64,000 nucleotides of DNA from Bradyrhizobium canariense (GTDB taxonomy: Bacteria; Pseudomonadota; Alphaproteobacteria; Rhizobiales; Xanthobacteraceae), in assembly GCF_018130465.1 (NCBI RefSeq), contig NZ_JAFCKJ010000003.1, positions 434,001 through 498,000 of the forward strand, read 5' to 3'. The position numbers and the translations under genes are program-made. Positions 1-7,605 of this stretch are shown in pieces. Within the stretch, counting starts at the first letter, position 1. The number at the start of each line of letters is the position of its first letter. The notes under the pieces are model-generated. The model searched no databases and was not told where the DNA came from. It saw only the letters and a program-made list of their open reading frames with translations.

Positions 1-738
1 GTTGCGATTGTCACGGGAGGCAATGGCGGCATCGGGCTCGGCATGGCCCGTGGCCTCGCCGATGCCGGCGCCAACATCGCCGTGGTCGGACGCAACGAAA
101 CCAAATCCGCCGCCGCCGTCGCCGATCTCAGCCAGCGCGGCGTGAAGGCGATCAGTATTCCCACCGACGTCACCGACAAGGCGGCGATCGCGGCGATGAT
201 CGATCGCGTCGTCGGGGATCTCGGCCGCATCGACATCCTCATCAACAATGCCGGCATGAGCATCCGCAAGCCGCCGCACGAGCTCGAGCTCGACGAGTGG
301 AACAAGGTGATCGACACCAACCTCACCAGCGCCTTCATGTGCTCGAAGCTGGCCTATCCGGCGCTGAAGGCGTCCGGCAACGGCAAGGTGATCAACATCG
401 GCTCGATGATGTCGATCTTCGGCGCGAGCTTCGCTACGGCCTATGCGGCGAGCAAGGGCGGCATCGTTCAGTACACGCGCGCCTGCGCCAATGCCTGGGC
501 CCCCGACAACATCCAGGTCAACGCCATCCTGCCTGGCTGGATCGACACCGACCTCACCCGCGGCGCGCGGAAGGAGGTCTCAGGCTTGCACGAGCGGGTG
601 CTGGCACGCACGCCCGCGGGAAGATGGGGCGATATCGACGACTTCGCCGGCATCACCGTATTCCTTGCCTCGTCCGCCTCGAACTTCGTCACGGGCACCG
701 CAATCCCCGTTGACGGCGGGTTCTCGGTGATGGCGTAA
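1..738 (+). CDS. SDR family NAD(P)-dependent oxidoreductase (5' end cut off)
   Basis: Short-chain dehydrogenase/reductase, a soluble enzyme interconverting alcohol and carbonyl groups with NAD(P). The reading frame is open from the first base of the window, so the true start lies outside. The visible sequence begins with the cofactor loop TGGNGGIG, followed by NNAG, the catalytic Ser in INIGSMMS, and YAASK carrying the catalytic Tyr and Lys. A PVDGG motif near the C-terminus is typical of the classical subfamily. About 245 residues are visible of the usual 250 or so. The substrate cannot be deduced; sugar and 3-oxoacyl reductases share these motifs. A hairpin terminator follows at once, so this is the last gene of its transcript. 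Confidence 0.93.
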   Translation, partial: VAIVTGGNGGIGLGMARGLADAGANIAVVGRNETKSAAAVADLSQRGVKAISIPTDVTDKAAIAAMIDRVVGDLGRIDILINNAGMSIRKPPHELELDEWNKVIDTNLTSAFMCSKLAYPALKASGNGKVINIGSMMSIFGASFATAYAASKGGIVQYTRACANAWAPDNIQVNAILPGWIDTDLTRGARKEVSGLHERVLARTPAGRWGDIDDFAGITVFLASSASNFVTGTAIPVDGGFSVMA

Positions 739-757
739 GCCCGACACGTGCTCACAA

Positions 758-785
758 AAAAGCCCCGGCTGAGGCCGGGGCTTTT
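758..785. terminator. Bidirectional Rho-independent terminator
   Basis: A perfect 12-bp inverted repeat (AAAAGCCCCGGC, 4-base loop, GCCGGGGCTTTT) lies between the convergent ends of the SDR gene and the first outer-membrane protein gene. Both arms end in an A/T run, so it can stop transcription from both sides. Confidence 0.9.
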
Positions 786-805
786 ACAACTCACGATCCG
801 AGAGG

Positions 806-1666
806 TCAGTACTTGGCGACGAGCGGCGTATTAAAGCGATAGTTCACGCCGACCTTGAAGGTGTGAATTCCCTCGATGTTGTGGTTCGAACAGAATGTCG
901 AACCGGTCGCCGCGGCCGCTCCCGGTCCGCAGACCGCATAGGTCTTGTCGATACCCAGGAATAGATACTCGCCCTTCACGCTCCAACTCCTGTCGAACGC
1001 GTATTCGAGGCCGCCACCAGCCACCCAGAAGGCTTGGTTCCTTCCGCCGGTGGCAGTAAGCAATCCGCCGCCGCACGCCCCCGTGGTGCATGTGTCAACG
1101 ATGGACGAGCGAATCTCGGCGAAGCCGACGCCACCCTTGCCGTAAACCAGGACGCGATCCCAAGCGTAGCCGACGCGGCCGGAAACGGAAGCGTACCAGT
1201 CACCGATTCTCGTTGATGCGGTCGTATCGCCCCCGAGCAATGGGATGCTGTAGGGGTCGACCGTGGAGCCGGTCAGGCGCATGTACCCGCCTTCGCCTTC
1301 GATGCCCACCACCCAGGGAGACGCACCCTGCCAGTTACAGCCGAGCGTGCCACCGCCGATCGCGCTGGAGCCAACGCCATAGTCGAACAGGCCTCCGTTA
1401 GCCGCAGTCGCGGTTGGGCTGTTGTAAAAAGTTCCGGCGGGAAAGGTGCCACCAGTCGATGTTGGATCGGCCGTCCTTACGTTGCGGCTCTGCGTAGCGC
1501 CGCCGACGTATGCGCCGAGATAGCAACCGGACCAGTTGAACGCCACCGGAGGCGGCGGCGCTTTCGTGTAGGGCCTCGCCGCAAGATCTGCGGCAGAAGC
1601 CGTCCCCGAAATTCCAATCGACAGAAGTGAAGCTGCAGCGAGCGCCCATCCAAAATGTTTGTTCAT
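806..1666 (-). CDS. Outer-membrane beta-barrel protein (Omp25/Omp31-like), copy 1
   Basis: Predicted 286-residue outer-membrane beta-barrel protein. The ATG at 1666 is chosen over an upstream in-frame TTG because it has a GGGGAT ribosome binding site and opens a clean signal peptide (MNKHFGWAL...GTASA, cleaved before ADLAARPYTKAP). The mature part alternates aromatic and glycine-rich strands and ends in an aromatic residue (VAKY), as outer-membrane barrel proteins do for BAM recognition. The motif FNWSGCYLGAYVGG after a proline-rich linker recurs in the paralogue just upstream (2742-1972). Rhizobiales usually carry many such porin-family proteins. Role is probably structural or a small-solute pore; no specific function can be read. 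Confidence 0.88.
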   Translation of the reverse strand: MNKHFGWALAAASLLSIGISGTASAADLAARPYTKAPPPPVAFNWSGCYLGAYVGGATQSRNVRTADPTSTGGTFPAGTFYNSPTATAANGGLFDYGVGSSAIGGGTLGCNWQGASPWVVGIEGEGGYMRLTGSTVDPYSIPLLGGDTTASTRIGDWYASVSGRVGYAWDRVLVYGKGGVGFAEIRSSIVDTCTTGACGGGLLTATGGRNQAFWVAGGGLEYAFDRSWSVKGEYLFLGIDKTYAVCGPGAAAATGSTFCSNHNIEGIHTFKVGVNYRFNTPLVAKY

Positions 1667-1971
1667 GTCGATCCCCAAAAATCAGAAACAATCGAAAATC
1701 ATCTTTGAACGATCATTCACGCGCGCCCAGCAAAAATTGCCGCATTGCTTGGGAACCCGGCCGCTTTGTCTGCCGGCGTTGCCGGACTGCAACAAAAATA
1801 GGCAACGCGACTTACCTATCTGCGTCCATATGCATGTTAGCGGTTATATTCCGCAGGCGATTATCTCCGCCGCCTTGTCGGCTGACGACCCAAATCCCTG
1901 TCCGAGTCGCGCAGCAAAAAGCCCCGGGAATCGCCCGGGGCTTTCGTTTGACGCTCTTGTTTTTACGTTTC
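1667..1971. other. Intergenic region between the two outer-membrane protein genes
   Basis: 305 bases without a credible gene. It holds the terminator of the upstream paralogue (1918-1944) and an unusually A/T-rich stretch (about 1670-1850) that should contain the promoter and leader of the 806-1666 gene. No clear -35/-10 pair could be assigned. Confidence 0.6.
1918..1944. terminator. Rho-independent terminator of outer-membrane protein copy 2
   Basis: Perfect 11-bp stem AAAGCCCCGGG / CCCGGGGCTTT with a 5-base loop, 28 bases past the stop codon of the minus-strand gene. It has the same build as the terminator at 758-785, so each barrel gene has its own stop. Confidence 0.85.
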
Positions 1972-2742
1972 TTAGTAGCGGGCGATGACCGGCGCGTCGA
2001 ACTTGTAGCTGGCGCGCACGACGGCCCACTGGATGTCGCGCGGCTTGGCATCGAAGCTGTAATTGCCCGAGGTGCCGCCAAGTTGATAGGTCTGGCTGGC
2101 GAAGGCTGCGTAGTTGTACTCGAGGCCGACGATCCAGTTGCGGGTGATGCCGTATTCCCAGCCGGCGCCGACGGTCCAACCGTTGGCCCAATGGGTCTGA
2201 CCGCCAGAGCCGGTGGCCGGGCCGACCGTGTCGGTGACCGAAAGACGGTTGTTCACGCCGGCATAGCCGCCCTTGATGTAGAACAGGTTGTTCTGCACGG
2301 CGAAGCCCGCGCGACCGACGACGGTTGCAAGCACATTCGCGCGCCAGGAGAACACGTCGTCACCCGCGCCGAACGCGGTGTTCAAGAACGAGCCCTTGTT
2401 GTCGAGGCCGGAGATCGTGCCCTCCATGCCGAACACGTAGTTGTTGGCCTGCCAATTGTAGCCGATCTGGGCGCCGCCCAGAATGCCGGAGTTACGCTGA
2501 CGGTAGCCCTGACCCGGGGTCAGATCGCCGAACGGCGCGCCGGTCCCGTTGTTGATGAACTGCTCGTTGGTCCATGCGCCGCCGATGTGGCCGCCGACAT
2601 AGAAGCCGGTCCAGTTGAACATCGACTCCATATAGGCCGGCGCCTTTGTGTAGGGCCGTGCACCGAGATCGGCGGCGGAAGCGGCGCCGGTTGAAACCAG
2701 AGCGGTCGTGCAGGCGAAGGCAGCAATCAATTTGTTACGCAT
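1972..2742 (-). CDS. Outer-membrane beta-barrel protein (Omp25/Omp31-like), copy 2
   Basis: Predicted 256-residue outer-membrane barrel protein, paralogous to the gene downstream of it. ATG at 2742 opens a standard signal peptide (MRNKLIAAF...GAASA) followed by ADLGARPYTKAP and FNWTGFYVGGHIGG, which matches copy 1 almost position by position. It ends RASYKFDAPVIARY with a terminal aromatic residue. A longer in-frame upstream start at 2778 would add a hydrophilic stretch ahead of the signal peptide and is rejected. The tandem arrangement suggests duplication, but the separate terminators imply independent expression. Confidence 0.88.
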   Translation of the reverse strand: MRNKLIAAFACTTALVSTGAASAADLGARPYTKAPAYMESMFNWTGFYVGGHIGGAWTNEQFINNGTGAPFGDLTPGQGYRQRNSGILGGAQIGYNWQANNYVFGMEGTISGLDNKGSFLNTAFGAGDDVFSWRANVLATVVGRAGFAVQNNLFYIKGGYAGVNNRLSVTDTVGPATGSGGQTHWANGWTVGAGWEYGITRNWIVGLEYNYAAFASQTYQLGGTSGNYSFDAKPRDIQWAVVRASYKFDAPVIARY

Positions 2743-2921
2743 GGTACACCCCGTGTCCTTTGATGGGTGCACGCTCACACGCAGTTCTTACTCAAATTTG
2801 AATCAAGAGAGTTAAGACGTCGGATTGGCATGCAGCGCGCACTCAATCCGTTTGCGCTGTTGCACGCAGGCAACGCGCCGCGCACGATTTAACGCCGCGT
2901 TATCCCTACCGAGTCCTTGCA

Positions 2922-4178
2922 CTACGATGCCGGCGCAGCCTTCGACTGCACGTGCTCGGGCCGGAGGCCAAGCGCGAGCAGGCGCGCCGGAATGCCCTGG
3001 AGCCACGGCAGCGCGGTGATGAGGCGTACGATCAGCGGCACTTTCAGCGGCCGATCGCCGCCCTGCAAGGCGCCGCTGATGATGTTGTTCTGCACGATCA
3101 TCTGCATTCGCTGCGTCATCTTCACCGGGAATTCGCGGCGACGACGCACGGCATCGAGCTCGTGCTCCGACGGGCAACCGCGCTGAAGCTTGTCCGCGAG
3201 CAAATTGGCGGTCGCGACCGCATCCTGCACGGCGAGATTGACGCCGACGCCGCCGACAGGCGACATCGCATGCGCGGCATCGCCGATGAGAAGCAGGCCC
3301 GGCCGCGTCCAGCGCGTCAGGCGGTTGATCGCGACGGTGAGCAGCTTGACGTCGTCGAAGCTCTTCACATCGGCAACGCCGCCCTTCAGGATCGGCGCCA
3401 TGCGCACGACGTCGTCGAGCAGCGCCTTCAATCCCCTCGCCTTCACTGCGTCGTATTGCCCCTTGGCGATGACATAGGCGCATTGCCAGTAGTCGCCGCG
3501 GTCGAAGGTGATCATCATCTTGCCGGGCTCGACGCGCGCGAACACGTTCTCGGTCTCGTTCGCCTCGCGGCCGACGCGGAACCACAGCACGTCCATTGGC
3601 GCGCCGATCTCCTCGACCTCGAGACCGGAACGCTGGCGCACTGTCGAATGCCGGCCGTCACAGGCGATGGTGAGATCGGCTTCGATGTCCACGATGCCGT
3701 CCGGCGTATTCGCCCGCACGCCGGCGATCGTCTCGCCGCGGCGGATCAGATCGACGGCCTCCGTGTTCATCATGACCTTCAGCGAGGCGAAGCGCTGGCC
3801 GGCCTCACGCAGGAAATTCAGGAAATCCCATTGCGGCATGAAGGCGATGAAGGGGTACTTGGTGCGGAGGCGGCTGAGATCGGCGATGCGAACGGGCGTA
3901 CCGCCGAACAGGCCGTCCATCTTCTGCAGGCGCTGATGCGGCAACTTCAGGAAGCCGTCGATCAGGCCGAGCTCGTCCATCACCTGGAGTGTCGAGGGAT
4001 GCACGGTGTCGCCGCGGAAGTCGCGGAAGAAATCCGCATGCTTCTCCAGCACCACGACATCGATGCCGGCGCGCCCCAGGAGATAGCCGAGCATCATGCC
4101 CGCCGGTCCGCCGCCGACGATGCAACACCGCACTTTTACGGAGGAACCTTGCGGAGCCTGCGACGCATCTGGTTTCAC
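2922..4178 (-). CDS. FAD-dependent monooxygenase (PHBH/UbiH-like)
   Basis: Flavoprotein aromatic hydroxylase family, 418 residues. The N-terminal dinucleotide-binding motif is VGGGPAGMMLGYLLGRAG (about residues 22-39). The family DG motif region is seen around ACDGRHSTVR, and the C-terminal FAD ribityl-binding motif is LLIGDAAHAMSPVGGVG. These three fingerprints in this order define the p-hydroxybenzoate hydroxylase fold, which uses NAD(P)H and oxygen to hydroxylate an aromatic ring. The substrate is not deducible. The first 15 residues before the Rossmann strand are polar. No operon partner: about 180 bases separate it from the barrel gene, and the next gene upstream points away. Confidence 0.9.
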   Translation of the reverse strand: MKPDASQAPQGSSVKVRCCIVGGGPAGMMLGYLLGRAGIDVVVLEKHADFFRDFRGDTVHPSTLQVMDELGLIDGFLKLPHQRLQKMDGLFGGTPVRIADLSRLRTKYPFIAFMPQWDFLNFLREAGQRFASLKVMMNTEAVDLIRRGETIAGVRANTPDGIVDIEADLTIACDGRHSTVRQRSGLEVEEIGAPMDVLWFRVGREANETENVFARVEPGKMMITFDRGDYWQCAYVIAKGQYDAVKARGLKALLDDVVRMAPILKGGVADVKSFDDVKLLTVAINRLTRWTRPGLLLIGDAAHAMSPVGGVGVNLAVQDAVATANLLADKLQRGCPSEHELDAVRRRREFPVKMTQRMQMIVQNNIISGALQGGDRPLKVPLIVRLITALPWLQGIPARLLALGLRPEHVQSKAAPAS

Positions 4179-4298
4179 GGCCGGATCCCCATTTACGACT
4201 TAAGTTTTCTGTGCAGTGCAGCAAACAGGATTCATTTGCCGCAATGGCGAATGGCCGTTAGCGTCGCGGCAGACTACGATTGATTTCAGGGAATTGCA

Positions 4299-4583
4299 GT
4301 GCGGACTATCCTTATAGTGCTCGGCGTCTGGATCCTGATCAACGTGCTTTTCGTCGTGATCATGATCCCACCGCGCAAGCCGCGGAAGCCGAATCCGCGG
4401 CAGACGGGCGCGCTCGCGCCCGTGCCGATCGACCAGAACGGCTATCCGTTCGAGGAGCAGGAAAAGCTCCTGCTGCGCCACGTCATTATTTCGATCGCGA
4501 TGGGCGCGTTGTTCTCGCTGGCTCCGCCCTTGATCGAGGCCGTCGAGGCCGTCAAGCGTTTCATCGGGAAGCGTCGCGGGTAG
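4299..4583 (+). CDS. Small single-pass membrane protein, unknown function
   Basis: 94-residue protein starting at GTG 4299, placed by a CAGGGA ribosome binding site 6 bases upstream. It opens with one strongly hydrophobic segment (ILIVLGVWILINVLFVVIMI, residues 4-23), followed by a basic proline-rich stretch (PPRKPRKPN) expected to stay in the cytoplasm. A second moderately hydrophobic stretch lies near IISIAMGALFSLAPPLI. I do not recognise the family. It is divergent from the monooxygenase and convergent with the caspase-like gene, so context gives no function. Confidence 0.7.
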   Translation: MRTILIVLGVWILINVLFVVIMIPPRKPRKPNPRQTGALAPVPIDQNGYPFEEQEKLLLRHVIISIAMGALFSLAPPLIEAVEAVKRFIGKRRG

Positions 4584-4615
4584 CGGAAGGGCATGCGACG
4601 CCTCCGCCCGCGTCA

Positions 4616-6130
4616 TCAGTTGTTGCTGCGGTTCGCCGTGCGGAAGCTCTTGATCTCCGAGACGCTGCCGTCGCGATAGGTCAGCTCCACCGAGATGAAC
4701 TGGGTTGCCGGCGCGAGCTTCATATAGAGCGGCATGCCGGCGCTGATCGCACTGGGATCGCGCATGTCGCAGCCCGGCATCTTCAAAACCTGGTTCGGAA
4801 CGGCGGTGTCGATGCCGATGCGCACCTCGCGGATGGCGCAGCGGTAGGACACGAGGTGCGTGTAGTAGACCAGCAGCCCGTTGAACTCGCGGAATGACAG
4901 CCAGCTCGTCGCGGTCATGTCCAGGATCTTGCGCTGGTCGCGGATCAGCGCGGCTTCGGGATCGAACCTGATCGGGAACGGCCCCTGCATGTCACCGGAC
5001 TGGTCGACATAGCGGACCTCGATGGTGCCGGCCTGCGCGTCCGGCGGCAATTCGATCGACGGGTTCGGCATCCTCTTGCGCGTGCGCGGGTCGAGCGTAT
5101 CGATGAAGCCGGTTTCGCGGAAATCGCCATTGCCGGCCATGCGCCAGGAAACGCCGAGGGTCGGATCGGCGAAGGAGAACACCACGCTCCACCCGCCATT
5201 GTGGCGCGAGAAGCTCGCGATCGGCGCGTTGGTGGTCTCCTCCTTCGGCACGCGCGGCACCGATACCGGTGGCAGCGCCGCGAGCTTCTGCGCCGGCGGA
5301 TCGGCGGGGCGCGCGGCGGCGTCCTTGGCGATGCCGCTGAGGAAGACGTCGTCGACCATCTGATCGAAATAGACCGGCACCTGCCTGTGCTTGACGGTGT
5401 CGGCCATCTCGCTGACGAGACGGCGCGTACGCTGCGCCACCTGCACCAGGTTCTCGCCGGGCTGGAGCAGCTCCTTGGCGAAGGTGCGCGTGAACACCGA
5501 GTTGGGATTGGCGTCGTCGTTGGAGAGGCGGTCGAGCGCAGTCTGGCGCGGGCCCGCGGAGAATACCGAGAACACGCCTTCGGGCAGCTGCACCATCGGG
5601 GCAAGCCCGCCACCACCGGAGACGGCGCGGGTGCCCTTGCGCTCGAACGGGTTGTTGCGGCAGGCGTCGAACACCAGGATCGAGCTTCGCGCCTTCTTGT
5701 TCTGGAGGCGCTCGACGATGCGATCGGCCAGGATGGAGGCGTCACGCACCAGCTCTTCCTGCCCTTCCGTCGCCGCCGGCACGTCCGTCGGCAGCAGATA
5801 GTTCTGGCCGGCGATTTCGAAGCCGTGGCCGGCATAGAAGAAGAACGCGGTGTCGCCGGGCTCGATCGTCCGATCGAACGCGAGCAGCGTCTCCGAAAAT
5901 TGCTGCCGGCTCTGGTTTTCGGCGACCATCACCGAAAAGCCGAGCTGCTTCAGCGTATCGCCCATGGTGCGGGCGTCGTTGACCGCCTTGAGCAGCTTCG
6001 GAACGTTCCTGTAGTCGTTGTTGCCGACGACGAGCGCAACGCGCTTCTCGGCATAGGCGGGAAGCGCGAAACCGCTTAGGCCGGCCGCGAGGCCAAGCGC
6101 TGCCAGAATTCTGAAAAGCCGACGCGTCAT
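4616..6130 (-). CDS. Secreted caspase-like (peptidase C14) protein
   Basis: 504-residue protein with a cleavable signal peptide (residues 1-27, ending PAYA). The caspase-like p20 domain starts at KRVALVVGNNDY (about residue 29). The catalytic pair is visible: His102 in FYAGHGFE and Cys157 in LVFDACRNNPF, with the EGVFSVFSAGPRQTA substrate-pocket region after it. The domain ends near residue 255 (VPVYFDQMVDDVFL). The remaining 250 residues are a beta-rich region without a motif I recognise. Bacterial orthocaspases typically cleave after Arg or Lys. The signal peptide implies action in the periplasm or outside. Physiological role unknown; single gene. Confidence 0.9.
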   Translation of the reverse strand: MTRRLFRILAALGLAAGLSGFALPAYAEKRVALVVGNNDYRNVPKLLKAVNDARTMGDTLKQLGFSVMVAENQSRQQFSETLLAFDRTIEPGDTAFFFYAGHGFEIAGQNYLLPTDVPAATEGQEELVRDASILADRIVERLQNKKARSSILVFDACRNNPFERKGTRAVSGGGGLAPMVQLPEGVFSVFSAGPRQTALDRLSNDDANPNSVFTRTFAKELLQPGENLVQVAQRTRRLVSEMADTVKHRQVPVYFDQMVDDVFLSGIAKDAAARPADPPAQKLAALPPVSVPRVPKEETTNAPIASFSRHNGGWSVVFSFADPTLGVSWRMAGNGDFRETGFIDTLDPRTRKRMPNPSIELPPDAQAGTIEVRYVDQSGDMQGPFPIRFDPEAALIRDQRKILDMTATSWLSFREFNGLLVYYTHLVSYRCAIREVRIGIDTAVPNQVLKMPGCDMRDPSAISAGMPLYMKLAPATQFISVELTYRDGSVSEIKSFRTANRSNN

Positions 6131-6341
6131 CTAAAATCCCTCAAGAACGGCCCACGCCGGTTCCCTCGAACAGCGGTTCATGGGAACCCCGTCGTTGATG
6201 TGATAGTCGGCCCAGCCATATCGCTGGTTCAACAGCCCCGAGGACTCAGGTTCTGTCGTCTAGCCTATGGCAGATCCCGCCGGAATCTGCTTTTTCTTAG
6301 TCAATTCTTGTGGGCAATTCCGCTGGAAGCGAGGGGCCGCC

Positions 6342-7307
6342 GTGTATCGCTGGTGCACCGACGAGGTCGAGCCGCACGACCGCTTCGACTTTTGGCGCGA
6401 GGTGCGCGCCAAGGGCCTGTTCGGCGTCACTGCCGAACTCGAGCGCGAACGCCGCGCGGACTTCTTCGGCGAATTCTCGCTGCGCCAGCTTGGCGGAGCC
6501 GGCCTCGTCGAACTGAAGGCCTCGCATTACACGGTCGAGCGCAGCATGGCCGACATCGCTCACGCGCCGGGCGACAGCATCTGCGTTTATCAGCAGCTCG
6601 GCAGCGGCGGCTGGTTCGGCGGCATGCGCGGCAGCGACTTCGCGATCGCCAATGGCAGCTTCGCCACCAGCCATACCGACCTGCCCTATCGCACCGCGCC
6701 GCTGGGCGCTGGAGGATTCCACCTGCGGATCCTGAAGGTGCCCCTGAGCGGCCTCGCCACGCAGGACAAGCGCATGCGCGAGCTTGCGCCCCGGACGTTC
6801 GACGATCCCAGCCTGGCGCCCCTGCTCGGCGCCTGCTTCGCCGATCTCGGCGAGGCTGCCGCGGGTGATGACGGCGCCGTCGATACAGCTTCCCTCGTCC
6901 AGGCTTTGGCCCATCTGGCGCTGATCGAGCGCGGCATCGTGCGGCGGAGCAGCCGCCTCGGGCAGGCCGCGCTGCGCACCGCCCGACTCTCGCAAGCGCG
7001 GCGCCTGATCGTGCGCCACCTGCAAAACCCGGATCTGGCGCCGGCAATGGTGGCCGACCTGCTCGGCGTCTCCGTGCGTCACCTGCATATGCTGTTCGAA
7101 AGCGCGGCCAAGAGTTTTTCGCAAACCGTGACGGACGAACGCCTGAACCTGAGCCGTCGGCTGATGCGCGAAGCCCCGGACCGGCTGATCGCCGACATTG
7201 CGACCTCCTGCGGCTTCGACAGCCTCGCGACCTATTACCGGGTCTTCAACGCCGCCTACGGGATGGCGCCCGGCGACTTCCGCGCCCAGGGGCCGGAGGG
7301 GCGTTAG
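6342..7307 (+). CDS. AraC family transcriptional regulator
   Basis: DNA-binding regulator of about 321 residues. The N-terminal half (YRWCTDEVEPHDRFDFWREV onward) resembles the AraC-binding-like sensor domain. The last 100 residues contain two helix-turn-helices: MVADLLGVSVRHLHMLF and IADIATSCGFDSLATYYRVF followed by GMAPGDFR. GTG at 6342 is preferred because GAGGGG precedes it by a normal spacing. An ATG at 6267 would add 25 residues without similarity to the domain. The inducer and targets are unknown. The neighbours do not form an obvious regulated pair. Confidence 0.88.
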   Translation: MYRWCTDEVEPHDRFDFWREVRAKGLFGVTAELERERRADFFGEFSLRQLGGAGLVELKASHYTVERSMADIAHAPGDSICVYQQLGSGGWFGGMRGSDFAIANGSFATSHTDLPYRTAPLGAGGFHLRILKVPLSGLATQDKRMRELAPRTFDDPSLAPLLGACFADLGEAAAGDDGAVDTASLVQALAHLALIERGIVRRSSRLGQAALRTARLSQARRLIVRHLQNPDLAPAMVADLLGVSVRHLHMLFESAAKSFSQTVTDERLNLSRRLMREAPDRLIADIATSCGFDSLATYYRVFNAAYGMAPGDFRAQGPEGR

Positions 7308-7377
7308 CCGACGTTTGGGCAGCTCCGGCCGATCGCGGGATTGGGCGGAAAATCGCAGCCGCGCCCGCTATTTGGGC

Positions 7378-7394
7378 AAAAACCTAAGGTTTTT
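7378..7394. terminator. A/T-rich hairpin, possible terminator of the AraC gene
   Basis: AAAAACC TAA GGTTTTT, a perfect 7-bp inverted repeat with a 3-base loop, about 70 bases after the AraC stop. The stem is weak and A/T-rich, so it may instead be a protein-binding palindrome; it sits 24 bases upstream of a candidate -35 box. Confidence 0.4.
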
Positions 7395-7417
7395 AGGGCC
7401 TTCCCGCGGCTGCTCCA

Positions 7418-7445
7418 TTGACTTTGGCCGATTCCCGCCTATGTT
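7418..7445 (+). promoter_or_regulatory. Candidate promoter of the RNA helicase gene
   Basis: TTGACT (7418-7423), a 16-base spacer, then TATGTT (7440-7445), close to the housekeeping sigma consensus. Transcription from here would give a leader of about 150 bases before the helicase start, as is common for RNA helicases under post-transcriptional control. Confidence 0.5.
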
Positions 7446-7605
7446 CCGGGTCGACGCGGCTCGGTATCGAAGAGCGATTCCTGAGCTTGGCGCTTTGTTC
7501 GCGTGAGTCAGCACCCCCAGCTTCTTTGAAAGCGCGCCGTTTTGGGGTGGAACGCGACAGCCTTATTACCCTCGATTCCGAACGGCGGTTTCGACCAGAG
7601 GCTCA

